Below, piece after piece: positions 35,814 through 46,200 of a DNA stretch of 64,000 bases; positions within the stretch are counted from its first letter, which is position 1; each line of letters opens with the position of its first letter. Position numbers and translations under genes: made by a program. Location of the stretch: assembly GCF_900155865.1 (NCBI RefSeq), contig NZ_LT707006.1:5067779-5131778 (forward strand), written 5' to 3'. This DNA comes from Bacteroides bouchesdurhonensis (GTDB lineage Bacteria > Bacteroidota > Bacteroidia > Bacteroidales > Bacteroidaceae). The notes beneath the pieces were generated by a model. It was not told the origin of the DNA and ran no database searches. It worked only from the letters and a program-made list of their open reading frames with translations.

Positions 35814-35860
35814 CCTCTGCCGAATTACATGTTAGTGCACTGTTTCGGCAGAGGATTTTT
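35814..35860 (+). terminator. Rho-independent terminator after the second cargo gene
   Basis: CCTCTGCCGAA and TTCGGCAGAGG form an 11-bp perfect stem around a 19-nt loop, followed by ATTTTTAAT. It lies 50 bp after the stop at 35763. Confidence 0.9.
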
Positions 35861-36213
35861 AATAAATATCTATATGAAGGAATGAGTTCTCTCTATTTTT
35901 AGTTGATAAGTCGCTTAAATAACAGTGTGATTGTAATAGGTATGTCAACTTGATTCGTTTATATTATATTTGTTTTTGCATGTTCTTTGTTTGCAAGTTT
36001 CTATGAAAAATGCGAATTAATTATTTAGTTTATAAAATTAATTATATGTTTACGGATGATAATTATTCTTTATTTTATATGCTGATATTTTTTTTGTGTG
36101 TAAAATTAAATATATTTGTTGATTAAATAATATAATCATTAATTAGTTTTTTTGGAAATAATAATGTCGAATTGAAGTTGTACTATTTATTTTAATACCT
36201 AAATAATAAACGT
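35861..36213. other. AT-rich spacer before the exported protein gene
   Basis: About 350 very AT-rich bases with no gene, repeat or hairpin that I can support. It presumably holds the promoter of the gene at 36214. Confidence 0.5.
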
Positions 36214-36984
36214 ATGAAAACAATATTAAGTCTAGCAATATTCATCTTTACTAATGTGATTATTGCATTCTCTCAAAGTAGTTCTGACATAATTTCTCGC
36301 GTTAAAGTCTCTGAGATTAAGAACAAAGAACTTCAAGGAGTATTTAAAAATTACCTGAAGAGATCCTTTTTAGAATTACCAATTATCTTTGATAAAAGTT
36401 TTTTTGAATGTAATGATAGTATCAATTGGCGTGAATGTGAGAAGAAAAGGACTGCGACACAACCTTGTTCTTATGTAGACAGCGTCTCTCCCTTTTATGT
36501 TAATCTTGATCGGAAAAGTTGTGAACGTAATGATTCCGAAAGTCGATTATTTTTAATTAGGGATACAAATGGAGATTATATTATGGGAATTATTCAAGCT
36601 ATATCACGTAAACATGATAGAATAAAAGATTGGTTAGTAACATTTGATTTATCTGGTAAGATGATAGATTTTCTTCCTATTGGAGAATGGCTCGGAGCAG
36701 ATGCTTGGACTATAGAGGCCCAAATTAACAATAATTTTACTGTTGATGTGCAACGACTGGATTTTCCGGATAATGATTATATTATGTGGTATGATGACAT
36801 TGCGATGGATCTTATTTATCTTGATAATTTGAAAGGACAGCGAATAGATACTAAATATCAAATAACGTTTGAAGGAAAATTTAAGAAACTAGAAGAAATA
36901 CGCTATCAACCGCAAATTTACACTCCTGAGATGTTATCCCAAGGAAAGGTGACTATACGTCAAAGAAAGGAGAAAAGAATGTAA
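36214..36984 (+). CDS. Exported protein of unknown function, possible immunity protein
   Basis: A 256-residue protein with a signal peptide (MKTILSLAIFIFTNVIIAFSQ). The mature part has four Cys in the first half (ECN, RECEK, QPCSY, KSCER) and a beta-rich second half with FDLSGKMIDFLPIGEW. I recognise no family. It follows the second cargo gene after a terminator, in the position mirrored by the DUF5043-like genes on the other side. A periplasmic protector against the cargo enzyme is possible, by position only. Confidence 0.65.
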   Translation: MKTILSLAIFIFTNVIIAFSQSSSDIISRVKVSEIKNKELQGVFKNYLKRSFLELPIIFDKSFFECNDSINWRECEKKRTATQPCSYVDSVSPFYVNLDRKSCERNDSESRLFLIRDTNGDYIMGIIQAISRKHDRIKDWLVTFDLSGKMIDFLPIGEWLGADAWTIEAQINNNFTVDVQRLDFPDNDYIMWYDDIAMDLIYLDNLKGQRIDTKYQITFEGKFKKLEEIRYQPQIYTPEMLSQGKVTIRQRKEKRM

Positions 36985-37022
36985 TTCTGGATGCAATATT
37001 TTTTTCTTTGATTTTAATTATT

Positions 37023-37254
37023 ATGAAACTTTTTTTTATTGTTGTTATTTGTTTGTACAAATGGCATGTTGATTGCACAAGAGGCTCTCTCTTCTATGCC
37101 GAAAGAGAAAAGAGACAGTCTTTTAGTTGAGATTACTCAGAACCTACTAAAAGAGAAGTTTCCCAAATGGTATCGTAAGGATGTAATTCCTAGCGTGGAG
37201 CAAAGTGATTTTATGTTTTTAAAACATAAATGGCTACAAGAAGAAATGTACTGA
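37023..37254 (+). pseudogene. Small exported protein, frameshifted at a T8 run
   Basis: ATG 37023 starts MKLFF, then eight T residues (37030-37037) put the frame out. Removing one T gives MKLFLLLLFVCTNGMLIAQE, a good signal peptide, joined to the frame that ends at 37254 (about 76 residues, with FPKWYRKDVIPSVEQSDF). The intact protein would be exported, and its function is unknown. It lies 38 bp after the previous exported gene, so both probably belong to the cargo locus. The shift may be a mutation, a switchable tract or an assembly error. Confidence 0.65.
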
Positions 37255-37343
37255 AAAAGGAGTCAATCTGCTGATAATAAATAAGATAAGTATTGCATAA
37301 TTCGTTATTTTAGTAAATTAGAAGTCCCTCAACTCTTCTGATT

Positions 37344-38062
37344 ATGACTAAAGAGACAACTCCTTATACAATACCAATCCGAGTGCCTATCGGCTCTCAA
37401 ATCAGTCGTAAATATAAGCAAACCTTTTGAAAAGGCCTTCATGGATACCATGAAATTATTCATGACCATCCCGGGTCGTATAAATTTCCCCCAATTGGGC
37501 AAGTATGGATGTTTTTCGGAACAGACATACCGTAACCTTTTTGAGAATGATTGACTTTGCCAATCTGGATCTTACCCGATGCAAGGAATACGAAGTGAAC
37601 AAGGGAAAGCTATACGGATTGAGGGTATATGCAAAAGCTATCAAAAGGTACGTTTCCTTATCCGTCTGGTACCCCATGGATGGAAGATCAGACAAGTGGC
37701 AGCTTTATTTCTCTACAGACAATTCTATGGAGGGACGCGAAGTGCTGGATTATTACAGAACCAGGTTCCAACTCGAATTTTGCTTTAGAGATGGCAAGCA
37801 ATATGCCGGAATTACCAACTGTCAGCCAACAGACTTCAGAAAGTTGGATTTTCACTTCCATGCATCACTCGCTGCTATCAACTTGACCAAAGCGGCATGT
37901 AAGAGGCAAGGAATAACATATTCCATATCCTCTTGCAAGTCATTCATACACAAGGCTTATATGCTTGAACGAGTTATTTGCGTGTTTGGGATTAACCCAG
38001 ACAAGCAAGTTATCGACAAACTTTTCAAAGAACTCATTTTATTTACTGCCAGAACAGTTTAG
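37344..38062 (+). pseudogene. IS4-family transposase remnant
   Basis: The C-terminal half (37505-38062) has the IS4 YREK signature, with Y-x2-R-x3-E-x6-K spacing in YRTRFQLEFCFRDGK. Upstream, pieces of the N-terminus are spread over different frames (MTKETTPYTIPIRVP from 37344; LFMTIPGRINFPQLGKYG near 37450-37505), and the central catalytic part is missing. The element is dead. It marks the right border of the cargo locus, next to topoisomerase IV. Confidence 0.8.
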
Positions 38063-38201
38063 GATTGGCTTATTTTTAACTAACTTTTGTTAAAGTAAAA
38101 AAATTGCAGGAATCTCAGTTTATCATACAATTCTTCCTCGTTATCAGCTTTTAACATAATGAATCTCTTCTTTTCTTCATTAAAATCTCTTTTATTTTTT
38201 G

Positions 38202-38209
38202 TATTTTTG
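38202..38209 (+). promoter_or_regulatory. -7 element for topoisomerase IV subunit A
   Basis: TATTTTTG fits TAnnTTTG, 39 bp before ATG 38249. No exact -33 TTTG at 19 bp. Confidence 0.45.
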
Positions 38210-38248
38210 CGAGCGTATGCGTTAAAATGAAGTATATACAGCAAATTT

Positions 38249-40894
38249 ATGAGTGACGAAATTAACGAGATAACAGAAGGACATTCAGACTATAAACCGG
38301 CTGACGGGCGAGACGAAAACGTAAAACATCAACTCACAGGTATGTACCAGAACTGGTTTCTGGACTATGCTTCGTATGTGATTCTAGAACGTGCAGTGCC
38401 TCATATTAATGATGGTTTAAAACCTGTGCAGCGTCGTATTCTGCATTCAATGAAGCGTCTGGACGACGGACGGTATAACAAAGTGGCCAACATAGTGGGA
38501 CACACCATGCAGTTTCACCCTCATGGCGACGCTTCCATTGGAGACGCCTTGGTACAATTAGGACAAAAAGACCTACTTATTGACTGTCAGGGTAACTGGG
38601 GTAACATTCTCACCGGTGATGGTGCAGCAGCCCCACGTTATATCGAAGCGCGTCTTTCTAAATTTGCACTCGACGTTGTTTTCAATCCCAAAACTACGGA
38701 ATGGAAACTGTCTTATGATGGACGAAACAAAGAACCAGTCACACTTCCTGTCAAATTTCCATTATTGCTGGCTCAAGGCGTAGAAGGTATTGCTGTTGGA
38801 CTTTCATCAAAGATATTACCACACAACTTCAACGAGCTTTGCGACGCTTCTATCAGTTATTTACGTAATGAACCTTTTCAAATCTATCCCGATTTTCAAA
38901 CAGGGGGTTCAATAGACGTAGCCAAATATAATGATGGCGAACGAGGTGGTGTCGTAAAGGTACGTTCCAAAATCAATAAAATAGACAATAAGACTTTAGC
39001 TATCACGGAAATCCCTTATGGTAAGACAACTTCTTCCGTGATCGATTCTATTCTGAAAGCAGTAGATAAAGGGAAAATCAAAATACGTAAAGTGGATGAT
39101 AATACGGCTGCCAATGTGGAAATTCTGGTTCACCTGGCTCCCGGTACCTCTTCAGATAAGACGATCGATGCTTTATATGCCTTTACCGATTGCGAAGTAA
39201 GCATTTCACCGAACTGCTGTGTGATTGATGACAGTAAACCACACTTCCTCACTGTTAGTAAAGTGTTGAAAAAATCAGCAGACAACACACTAGACTTGCT
39301 GAAACAGGAACTAGAAATCAAGAAAAACGAAATATTGGAAGCCCTCCATTTCGCTTCTCTCGAAAAGATATTTATTGAAGAACGGATTTATAAAGATAAA
39401 GAGTTCGAACAATCCAAAGATATGGATGCTGCTTGTAAGCATATTGACGAACGACTGACTCCTTTCTATCCAAAATTTATCCGTGAAGTGACGAAAGATG
39501 ATATTCTCAAACTGATGGAAATCAAAATGGGACGTATCTTGAAGTTCAACTCGGATAAAGCCGACGAACTGATTGCCAAAATGAAAGAGGAGATCGCTAC
39601 GATAGACCATCATCTGGCAAATATCATAGAATATACTATTGACTGGTATCAGATGCTAAAAGAGAAATACGGCAAAAACTTCCCACGCCGCACAGAACTT
39701 CGTAACTTTGATACCATTGAAGCTACAAAAGTAGTAGAAGCTAACGAAAAGCTTTATATCAACCGCGAAGAAGGATTTATCGGTACTTCTTTAAAGAAAG
39801 ACGAATTCGTTGCCTGTTGCTCGGATATTGATGACGTGATTATATTCTTTCGTGATGGAAAATATATTGTAACCCCGGTAGCAGACAAGAAGTTTGTGGG
39901 TAAAAATGTACTTTATGTCAATGTCTTTAAGAAGAACGACAAACGCACAATTTATAATGTGGCCTATCGGGACGGCAAAGAAGGGACCACTTATGTTAAA
40001 CGTTTTGCCGTCACTTCTGTGGTACGCGATCGTGAGTATGACGTCACTCAAGGCACACCGGACTCACGCATCACATATTTCAGTGCTAACCCGAACGGAG
40101 AAGCGGAAATTATAAAAGTAACTCTAAAACCGAATCCACGTGTACGACGTATTATTTTCGAACATGACTTTAGTGAAACTGGTATTAAAGGTCGTCAGGC
40201 ACGAGGCGTCATCCTAACCCGCCTTCCAATCCATAAGATAACACTGAAACAGAAGGGGGGATCTACTTTGGGAGGACGAAAAGTATGGTTTGACCGTGAC
40301 ATACTCCGTCTCAACTATGATGGCAGGGGTGAGTATTTGGGAGAATTCCAAAGTGATGATACGATTCTGGTTGTATTAAACAATGGCGAATTCTATACTA
40401 CTAACTTTGACCTAAGCAACCACTACGAAGATAATGTGAGCATTGTTGAGAAGTTTGACTCCAATAAAGTATGGACTGCGGCACTATATGATGCCGACCA
40501 GCAGAACTATCCTTATCTGAAACGTTTCTGTTTTGAAGGTACCAGTCGTAAACAGAATTATTTGGGAGACAACAAGAACAACCGCCTCATCCTGCTTACG
40601 GACGAATATTACCCAAGACTGGAAGTAGTCTTTGGCGGACACGACAGTTTCCGTGACCCGCTGATTATAGATGCAGAAGAATTTATTGCAGTGAAAGGTT
40701 TCAAGGCAAAAGGGAAACGAATTTCAACGTTTGGTATCGAAACGATCAATGAACTCGATCCGCTTCGTTTTCCCGAACCATTGCAGGAAGAGCAGAAGGA
40801 GACGGAAGAGGAAGTGGAAAATCTAGATCCGGACAGCGATAAAAGTGAAGGAGATATCATTGATGAGATTACAGGGCAGATGAAATTATTTTAG
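38249..40894 (+). CDS. parC: DNA topoisomerase IV subunit A
   Basis: An 881-residue type IIA topoisomerase subunit that cuts and rejoins DNA during decatenation. The N-terminal breakage-reunion domain has YASYVILERAVPHINDGLKPVQRRIL, the quinolone-region HPHGDASIGDAL at residues 90-101 and catalytic Tyr131 in APRYIEARLS. A long coiled-coil is seen near residues 370-480. The C-terminal domain is less conserved and shorter in blades than gyrase A, and the acidic tail (ESEE-rich) is typical of the Bacteroides protein. Identification as ParC rather than GyrA rests on overall length and the divergent C-terminus. Confidence 0.9.
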   Translation: MSDEINEITEGHSDYKPADGRDENVKHQLTGMYQNWFLDYASYVILERAVPHINDGLKPVQRRILHSMKRLDDGRYNKVANIVGHTMQFHPHGDASIGDALVQLGQKDLLIDCQGNWGNILTGDGAAAPRYIEARLSKFALDVVFNPKTTEWKLSYDGRNKEPVTLPVKFPLLLAQGVEGIAVGLSSKILPHNFNELCDASISYLRNEPFQIYPDFQTGGSIDVAKYNDGERGGVVKVRSKINKIDNKTLAITEIPYGKTTSSVIDSILKAVDKGKIKIRKVDDNTAANVEILVHLAPGTSSDKTIDALYAFTDCEVSISPNCCVIDDSKPHFLTVSKVLKKSADNTLDLLKQELEIKKNEILEALHFASLEKIFIEERIYKDKEFEQSKDMDAACKHIDERLTPFYPKFIREVTKDDILKLMEIKMGRILKFNSDKADELIAKMKEEIATIDHHLANIIEYTIDWYQMLKEKYGKNFPRRTELRNFDTIEATKVVEANEKLYINREEGFIGTSLKKDEFVACCSDIDDVIIFFRDGKYIVTPVADKKFVGKNVLYVNVFKKNDKRTIYNVAYRDGKEGTTYVKRFAVTSVVRDREYDVTQGTPDSRITYFSANPNGEAEIIKVTLKPNPRVRRIIFEHDFSETGIKGRQARGVILTRLPIHKITLKQKGGSTLGGRKVWFDRDILRLNYDGRGEYLGEFQSDDTILVVLNNGEFYTTNFDLSNHYEDNVSIVEKFDSNKVWTAALYDADQQNYPYLKRFCFEGTSRKQNYLGDNKNNRLILLTDEYYPRLEVVFGGHDSFRDPLIIDAEEFIAVKGFKAKGKRISTFGIETINELDPLRFPEPLQEEQKETEEEVENLDPDSDKSEGDIIDEITGQMKLF

Positions 40895-40945
40895 AATCTC
40901 CCTTTCATCCCCTTTCTTTTGGAAAGGGAATAAAGATAGAACAGA

Positions 40946-41821
40946 ATGATAAAATTCAGAAAAAGTATTATAGTATTCATCACATTGATGGTCCATGTTC
41001 TCCCTGGCTTGGGACAGAATAATGAAAGTTCCGGAGAAGGTTTTTCCGATCCTACCCGTTACGTGACACGTTCTACAATGTATGGTGTTGGTTTCACTAA
41101 TGTGTTCGACACCTATCTCTCGCCTCAGGAATACAAAGGGATTGACTTTCGCATTTCCCGTGAAACAATGCGAATGACAAAACTATTCGACGGAAATGTC
41201 TCTGTACAAAATTTCTTCCAGGCCGATTTAGGATACACTCACAATCGTGCAGACAATAACAATGCTTTTTCCGGATTAGTGAATTGGAATTACGGACTTC
41301 ATTACCAGTTCCGGTTAACAGACAACTTCAAACTATTGGCAGGTGGGTTATTTGATCTCAACGGGGGATTTGTTTATAACCTCCGCAACGGTAATAATCC
41401 AGCTTCTGCACGTGCATACGTTAATCTAGATGCTTCAGGTATGGCTATTTGGCATTTAAAAATTAAACGTTATCCGGTAGTGTTGCGTTATCAAGTCAAT
41501 TTGCCAGTCATCGGTCTGATGTTCTCGCCGCATTACGGACAATCATATTATGAGATTTTCTCATTGGGAAATGCAAGTGGTGTGGTACGTTTTACTTCTA
41601 TTCATAATCAGCCATCTCTTCGTCAGATGCTTTCTGTCGATTTACCTATAGGAGATACCAAAATGCGTTTTAGTTATTTAGCTGATTTGCAACAGTCTAA
41701 TGTAAACAAAATCAAGACGCATACCTACTCTCACGTGTTCATGGTAGGATTTGTAAAGAACTTATTCCGTGTTTCTAACAAACAGGCTACGTCCCTGCCA
41801 CCTGCTGTACAAGCTTATTAA
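40946..41821 (+). CDS. Outer-membrane beta-barrel-like protein (DUF3316 type)
   Basis: A 291-residue protein with a signal peptide (MIKFRKSIIVFITLMVHVLPGLGQ) and alternating aromatic/polar strands: FQADLGYTHN, LHYQFRLTDNFKLLAGGLFD, YPVVLRYQVNLPVIGLMFSPHYGQSYYEIF. Resembles DUF3316 proteins of Bacteroides, from memory. It is likely an outer-membrane barrel of unknown role. A short hairpin (CCTTTC/GGAAAGG near 40918) separates it from parC, and the S41 peptidase follows after 7 bp. Confidence 0.7.
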   Translation: MIKFRKSIIVFITLMVHVLPGLGQNNESSGEGFSDPTRYVTRSTMYGVGFTNVFDTYLSPQEYKGIDFRISRETMRMTKLFDGNVSVQNFFQADLGYTHNRADNNNAFSGLVNWNYGLHYQFRLTDNFKLLAGGLFDLNGGFVYNLRNGNNPASARAYVNLDASGMAIWHLKIKRYPVVLRYQVNLPVIGLMFSPHYGQSYYEIFSLGNASGVVRFTSIHNQPSLRQMLSVDLPIGDTKMRFSYLADLQQSNVNKIKTHTYSHVFMVGFVKNLFRVSNKQATSLPPAVQAY

Positions 41822-41828
41822 AACTGAA

Positions 41829-42866
41829 ATGAAGGAAATTAGAATGAAAAATAAAATTATATATATATTCCGGTTACTTTGTTGCATCCCTTTGCTGTCC
41901 GGATGCATTGGAGAAGATAATTATGCCGACGATCCTATTGGTAACTTCGAACAACTGTGGAAAATCATCGACCAACAATACTGCTTTCTGGAAGAGAAAG
42001 GAATTGATTGGGACGCAGTACATCAAGAATACCGGAAATATATTTCGCCGGAAATGACTAATGAGGATTTATTCGACAAACTAAGCGAAATGCTGTTCAT
42101 CCTGAAAGATGGACATGTAAACCTCTCCTCTGCCAGCCGAACTTCCTATTATGATGCGTGGTATGAAGGATTTCCCTGGAATTACCGGGAGGATATTCTT
42201 TATCAGACTTACTTGGGTAGTGCAAGTTCGGGATATCGTACCTCCGCCGGAATGAAGTATAAAATATTCGATAACAATATCGGCTATATCCGATACGAAA
42301 GTTTCAGTTCCGGAGTAGGAAATGGTAACTTGGATGAAATCCTTGTTTATCTATCTACTTGTAATGGGCTAATTATCGATGTACGTGATAACGGAGGAGG
42401 AAACCTGACTTATTCCGAACGCATCGCCGCACGCTTTACGAATGAAAAAGTATTGACCGGATTTATCCAGCATAAAAACGGACCAGGACATTCAGACTTC
42501 TCGGATCCTGAGCCAGTCTACCTGGAACCATCCAGCAGTATCCGTTGGCAAAAAAAAGTGGTTATCTTGACTAACCGCCGTTGCTACAGTGCAACTAATG
42601 ACTTTGTAAACGCAATGCGCAGTATTGAAAATGATAATATTATCCAATTAGGAGATCAGACAGGAGGCGGTTCCGGACTTCCTTTCACTTCCGAGCTACC
42701 AAATGGTTGGAGTATCCGTTTCTCTGCCAGCCCGCATTTTGATAAAAATATGAAACCGCTGGAGAGTGGTATTTTACCGGATATTCCCGTCGATATGACT
42801 GAGGAAGACCAACTTAAAGGCAAAGATACACTGATTGAAAAAGCATTTGAAATTTTAAGCGAGTAA
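41829..42866 (+). CDS. S41-family peptidase lipoprotein
   Basis: A 345-residue lipoprotein (lipobox LLSGC). ATG 41829 or 41844 gives a normal signal; the earlier in-frame ATG at 41769 overlaps the upstream gene and is unlikely. The S41 C-terminal-processing-peptidase core shows LKDGHVNL, YIRYESFSSG, GLIIDVRDNGGG, the serine segment RRCYSATNDFVNAM and GDQTGGGSGLPF. It probably degrades or trims envelope proteins. No PDZ domain is obvious. It is cotranscribed with the barrel protein. Confidence 0.85.
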   Translation: MKEIRMKNKIIYIFRLLCCIPLLSGCIGEDNYADDPIGNFEQLWKIIDQQYCFLEEKGIDWDAVHQEYRKYISPEMTNEDLFDKLSEMLFILKDGHVNLSSASRTSYYDAWYEGFPWNYREDILYQTYLGSASSGYRTSAGMKYKIFDNNIGYIRYESFSSGVGNGNLDEILVYLSTCNGLIIDVRDNGGGNLTYSERIAARFTNEKVLTGFIQHKNGPGHSDFSDPEPVYLEPSSSIRWQKKVVILTNRRCYSATNDFVNAMRSIENDNIIQLGDQTGGGSGLPFTSELPNGWSIRFSASPHFDKNMKPLESGILPDIPVDMTEEDQLKGKDTLIEKAFEILSE

Positions 42867-42882
42867 CTTTATTGCTTAATTA

Positions 42883-42913
42883 TTTGTCAAATCAGAAAAT
42901 CTTCCTATCTTTG
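42883..42913 (+). promoter_or_regulatory. Consensus promoter of tRNA-Leu
   Basis: -33 TTTG (42883-42886), a 19-bp spacer and -7 TATCTTTG (42906-42913) match the Bacteroides consensus exactly. The tRNA begins 27 bp after the -7 element. Confidence 0.85.
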
Positions 42914-42939
42914 CATCGCTAAACAAAAATGTTACACCT

Positions 42940-43021
42940 GCGGCTGTGGCGTAATTGGTAGCCGCGCCAGACTTAGGATCTGGTGTCGAGAGACGTGTAG
43001 GTTCGAGTCCTATCAGCCGCA
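42940..43021 (+). tRNA. tRNA-Leu (anticodon UAG)
   Basis: An 82-nt class II tRNA. The acceptor stem GCGGCTG pairs with CAGCCGC, followed by discriminator A (no encoded CCA). The anticodon stem-loop CCAGA-CTTAGGA-TCTGG gives anticodon TAG, reading CUA/CUN leucine codons. A long variable arm follows (TGTCGAGAGACGTG), and the T loop GGTTCGAGTCC is normal. It is not an amber suppressor, which would need anticodon CUA. Confidence 0.95.
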
Positions 43022-43034
43022 CAGAATAAACTAG

Positions 43035-43067
43035 AAAGCCTTCAAGAATATATCTTGGAGGCTTTTT
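43035..43067 (+). terminator. Terminator after tRNA-Leu
   Basis: AAAGCCTTCAAGA and TCTTGGAGGCTTT form a stem with one mismatch around a short ATATA loop, followed by TT. It lies 14 bp after the tRNA. Confidence 0.8.
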
Positions 43068-43229
43068 AATTGGTTACACATATATGAAGAAACATCAACT
43101 ATTTATCTTATAGTCTTGTGTTAAAAACAAGCATTCTCCTCTTTTCCAAAATCTTTTTTGCAATTTGTTTGTTTCCATTAATACTTCGTCCGGAATGGGC
43201 AAGAAAGACTTCAACCTAAATAATAACAA

Positions 43230-46200
43230 ATGGAAAAATTTAATGCAATGAGGACTAGACTTTTACAACATCTTCAAAAAAAAACCTTCCGGTTAAAGGG
43301 CATTATGGTGCTCGCTTGTTTGTTGCTGACTTCTGTTTCCGCTTTTGCGCAGACCAAAACGGTGACGGGAACAATAACAGATGCAAACGATGAACCGTTG
43401 ATAGGTGTATCAGTGGTAGTACAAGGTACTTCTACCGGAACCGTCACAAATATGGACGGCGAGTATTCAATTTCTGTAACTCCAGAAGACGTGTTAGTAT
43501 TCTCATATGTGGGAATGGCTACACAAAGTATCAAAGTAGGCACACAGAATGTTATTAATGTAACCTTAAAAGAAGATTCTCAGTTATTGGCCGAAACAGT
43601 GGTCATCGGATACGGTAGCGCGAAGAAAAGAGACTTGACAGGTTCTATTACCAACATCAAAGGAGACGAAATTGCCAACAAACCGGCAATGAACCCTTTA
43701 TCTTCTCTTCAAGGTAAAGTAGCCGGTGTTCAAATCGTAAACTCCGGACGAGCAGGTGCCGACCCGGAAATTCGTATTCGTGGTACAAACTCTATCAACG
43801 GATACAAACCATTGTATATCGTAGACGGACTGTTCAATGACAATATCAATTTCCTTAATCCGGAAGATATTGAATCTATGGAAATCTTAAAAGACCCTTC
43901 TTCATTGGCTATTTTTGGTGTACGCGGAGCAAATGGTGTTATCATCATTACAACTAAAAAAGCTAAAGAAGGACAGACTCTAGTAAACATCAATACTTCA
44001 TTTGGCTTCAAAAAAGTAGTAGATAAAATAGACCTTGTAAATGGTCCACAATTCAAAGAGCTCTACAGCGAACAACTTTCCAATCAGGAAGATAATCCAT
44101 TCAACTATTCAGGTTGGGACGCCAATACCGACTGGCAAGATGAGATTTTCCAAAATGCTTTTATCACTAACAATAATATCAGTATTACCGGTGCTTCCGC
44201 CAAGCATAGTTTTTATCTAGGTGTGGGTTATTCTCACGAACAAGGTAACATCAAGCATGAGAAATACAGCAAAGTGACAATCAATGCAAGCAATGATTAC
44301 AAGATTACGGATTATCTGAAAGTTGGTTTCCAATTTAACGGTGCCCGGATGCTTCCGGCAGATTCCAAACAAGTACTAGGTGCACTGCGTGCTACACCTA
44401 TCGCTCCTGTATATAATAATGAATACGGACTTTATGCTGCTTTACCGGAATTTCAGAAAGCGCAGATCAATAACCCGATGGTGGATGTGGATTTAAAAGC
44501 TAATACGACCAAAGCAGAGAATTACCGTGCATCAGGAAATATCTATGGTGAAGTGAACTTCCTGGAACACTTTACTTTCAAAGCTATGTTCTCTATGGAT
44601 TATGGGTCCAACAACGGAAGGACTTACACCCCTATTGTGAAAGTATATGACTCTGCCGTCAGTGGCAATGTAGCTACCTTAGGCACAGGTAAAACTGAAG
44701 TCAGCCAGTTCAAAGAGAATGAAACAAAAGTGCAAAGTGATTACTTAGTGACTTATACCAACAGCTTCGATAATGGTAATCATAATTTAACAGCAACTGC
44801 CGGTTTTACAACCTACTATAATTCGTTGAGTCGTCTTGACGGAGCACGTAAACAAGGAGTAGGCCTTGTTATTCCAAATGATCCGGATAAATGGTTTGTG
44901 AGCATTGGCGATGCAGCCACTGCAACTAACGGAAGTACCCAATGGGAACGGAGTACTGTATCCTTACTGGCACGTCTTATTTACAATTATAAAGGGAAAT
45001 ATCTGTTCAACGGTTCATTCCGTCGTGACGGTTCTTCTGCCTTCTCTTACACTGGTAATGAATGGCAAAACTTCTTCTCTCTAGGAGCTGGTTGGCTTAT
45101 GAGTGAAGAAGAGTTTATGAAAGATATCACATGGTTGGACATGTTGAAAATCAAAGCATCTTATGGTACTTTAGGAAACCAAAACCTGGATAAAGCTTAC
45201 CCTGCTGAACCGCTATTGACAAATGCTTATTCGGCTGTATTCGGTAAACCATCCATTATCTATCCCGGATACCAACTAGCCTATCTGCCCAATCCCAATC
45301 TCCGTTGGGAAAAAGTAGAAGCATGGGAAGCCGGTTTTGAAACGAATGTACTTCGCAACCGTTTGCATTTTGAAGGAGTATATTATAAGAAGAATACGAA
45401 AGACCTTCTTGCAGAAGTTCCCGGTATCTCAGGAACCGTTCCCGGTATCGGTAACTTGGGAGAAATTGAGAATAAAGGGGTGGAAATGGCTATTAGTTGG
45501 CGTGATCAGATCGGCGATTGGGGATACTCAGTTAGTGCCAATCTTACCACGATCAAGAATAAAGTGAAAAGCCTTGTCCAAGAAGGATATTCTATCATTG
45601 CAGGTGACAAGCAACAAAGCTATACCATGGCAGGTTATCCTATCGGATATTTCTATGGTTACAAGGTGGAAGGTGTTTATCAATCACAGAAAGACATCGA
45701 TTCTTCTCCTAAAAATACGCTTGCCACAGTTACCCCCGGTGACCTTAAGTTTGCGGATGTAGACGGTAGCGGAGACATCACTCCGGAAGACCGTACTATG
45801 ATTGGTAATCCTACTCCCGATTTCACTTACGGTTTGTCTCTCGGACTGACTTACAAGAACTGGACATTAGGTGTCGATATGATGGGGCAACACGGTAACG
45901 AGATTTTCCGTACTTGGGACAATTATAACTTTGCACAATTCAACTATTTGTCACAGCGTATGGACCGCTGGCATGGTGAAGGTACATCCAACAGCCAACC
46001 CTTGTTGAATTCCAAACATTCCATCAATACACTGAATTCAGATTATTATATTGAAGACGGTAGCTTTTTCCGTATCCGTAACGTACAACTTGCTTATGCT
46101 TTCGACAAATCATTGTTAGAAAAGATCCGCCTGCAAGCCTTGAAGGTATACGTTAATATACAGAACCTGAAGACATGGAAACATAATACCGGATATACTC

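Noticed and set aside
41769..41828. Longer start of the S41 peptidase
   Set aside because: It overlaps the end of the barrel gene and would bury the lipoprotein signal.
42940..43021. tRNA with TAG anticodon as an amber suppressor
   Set aside because: Anticodon UAG reads CUA leucine codons; amber needs anticodon CUA.
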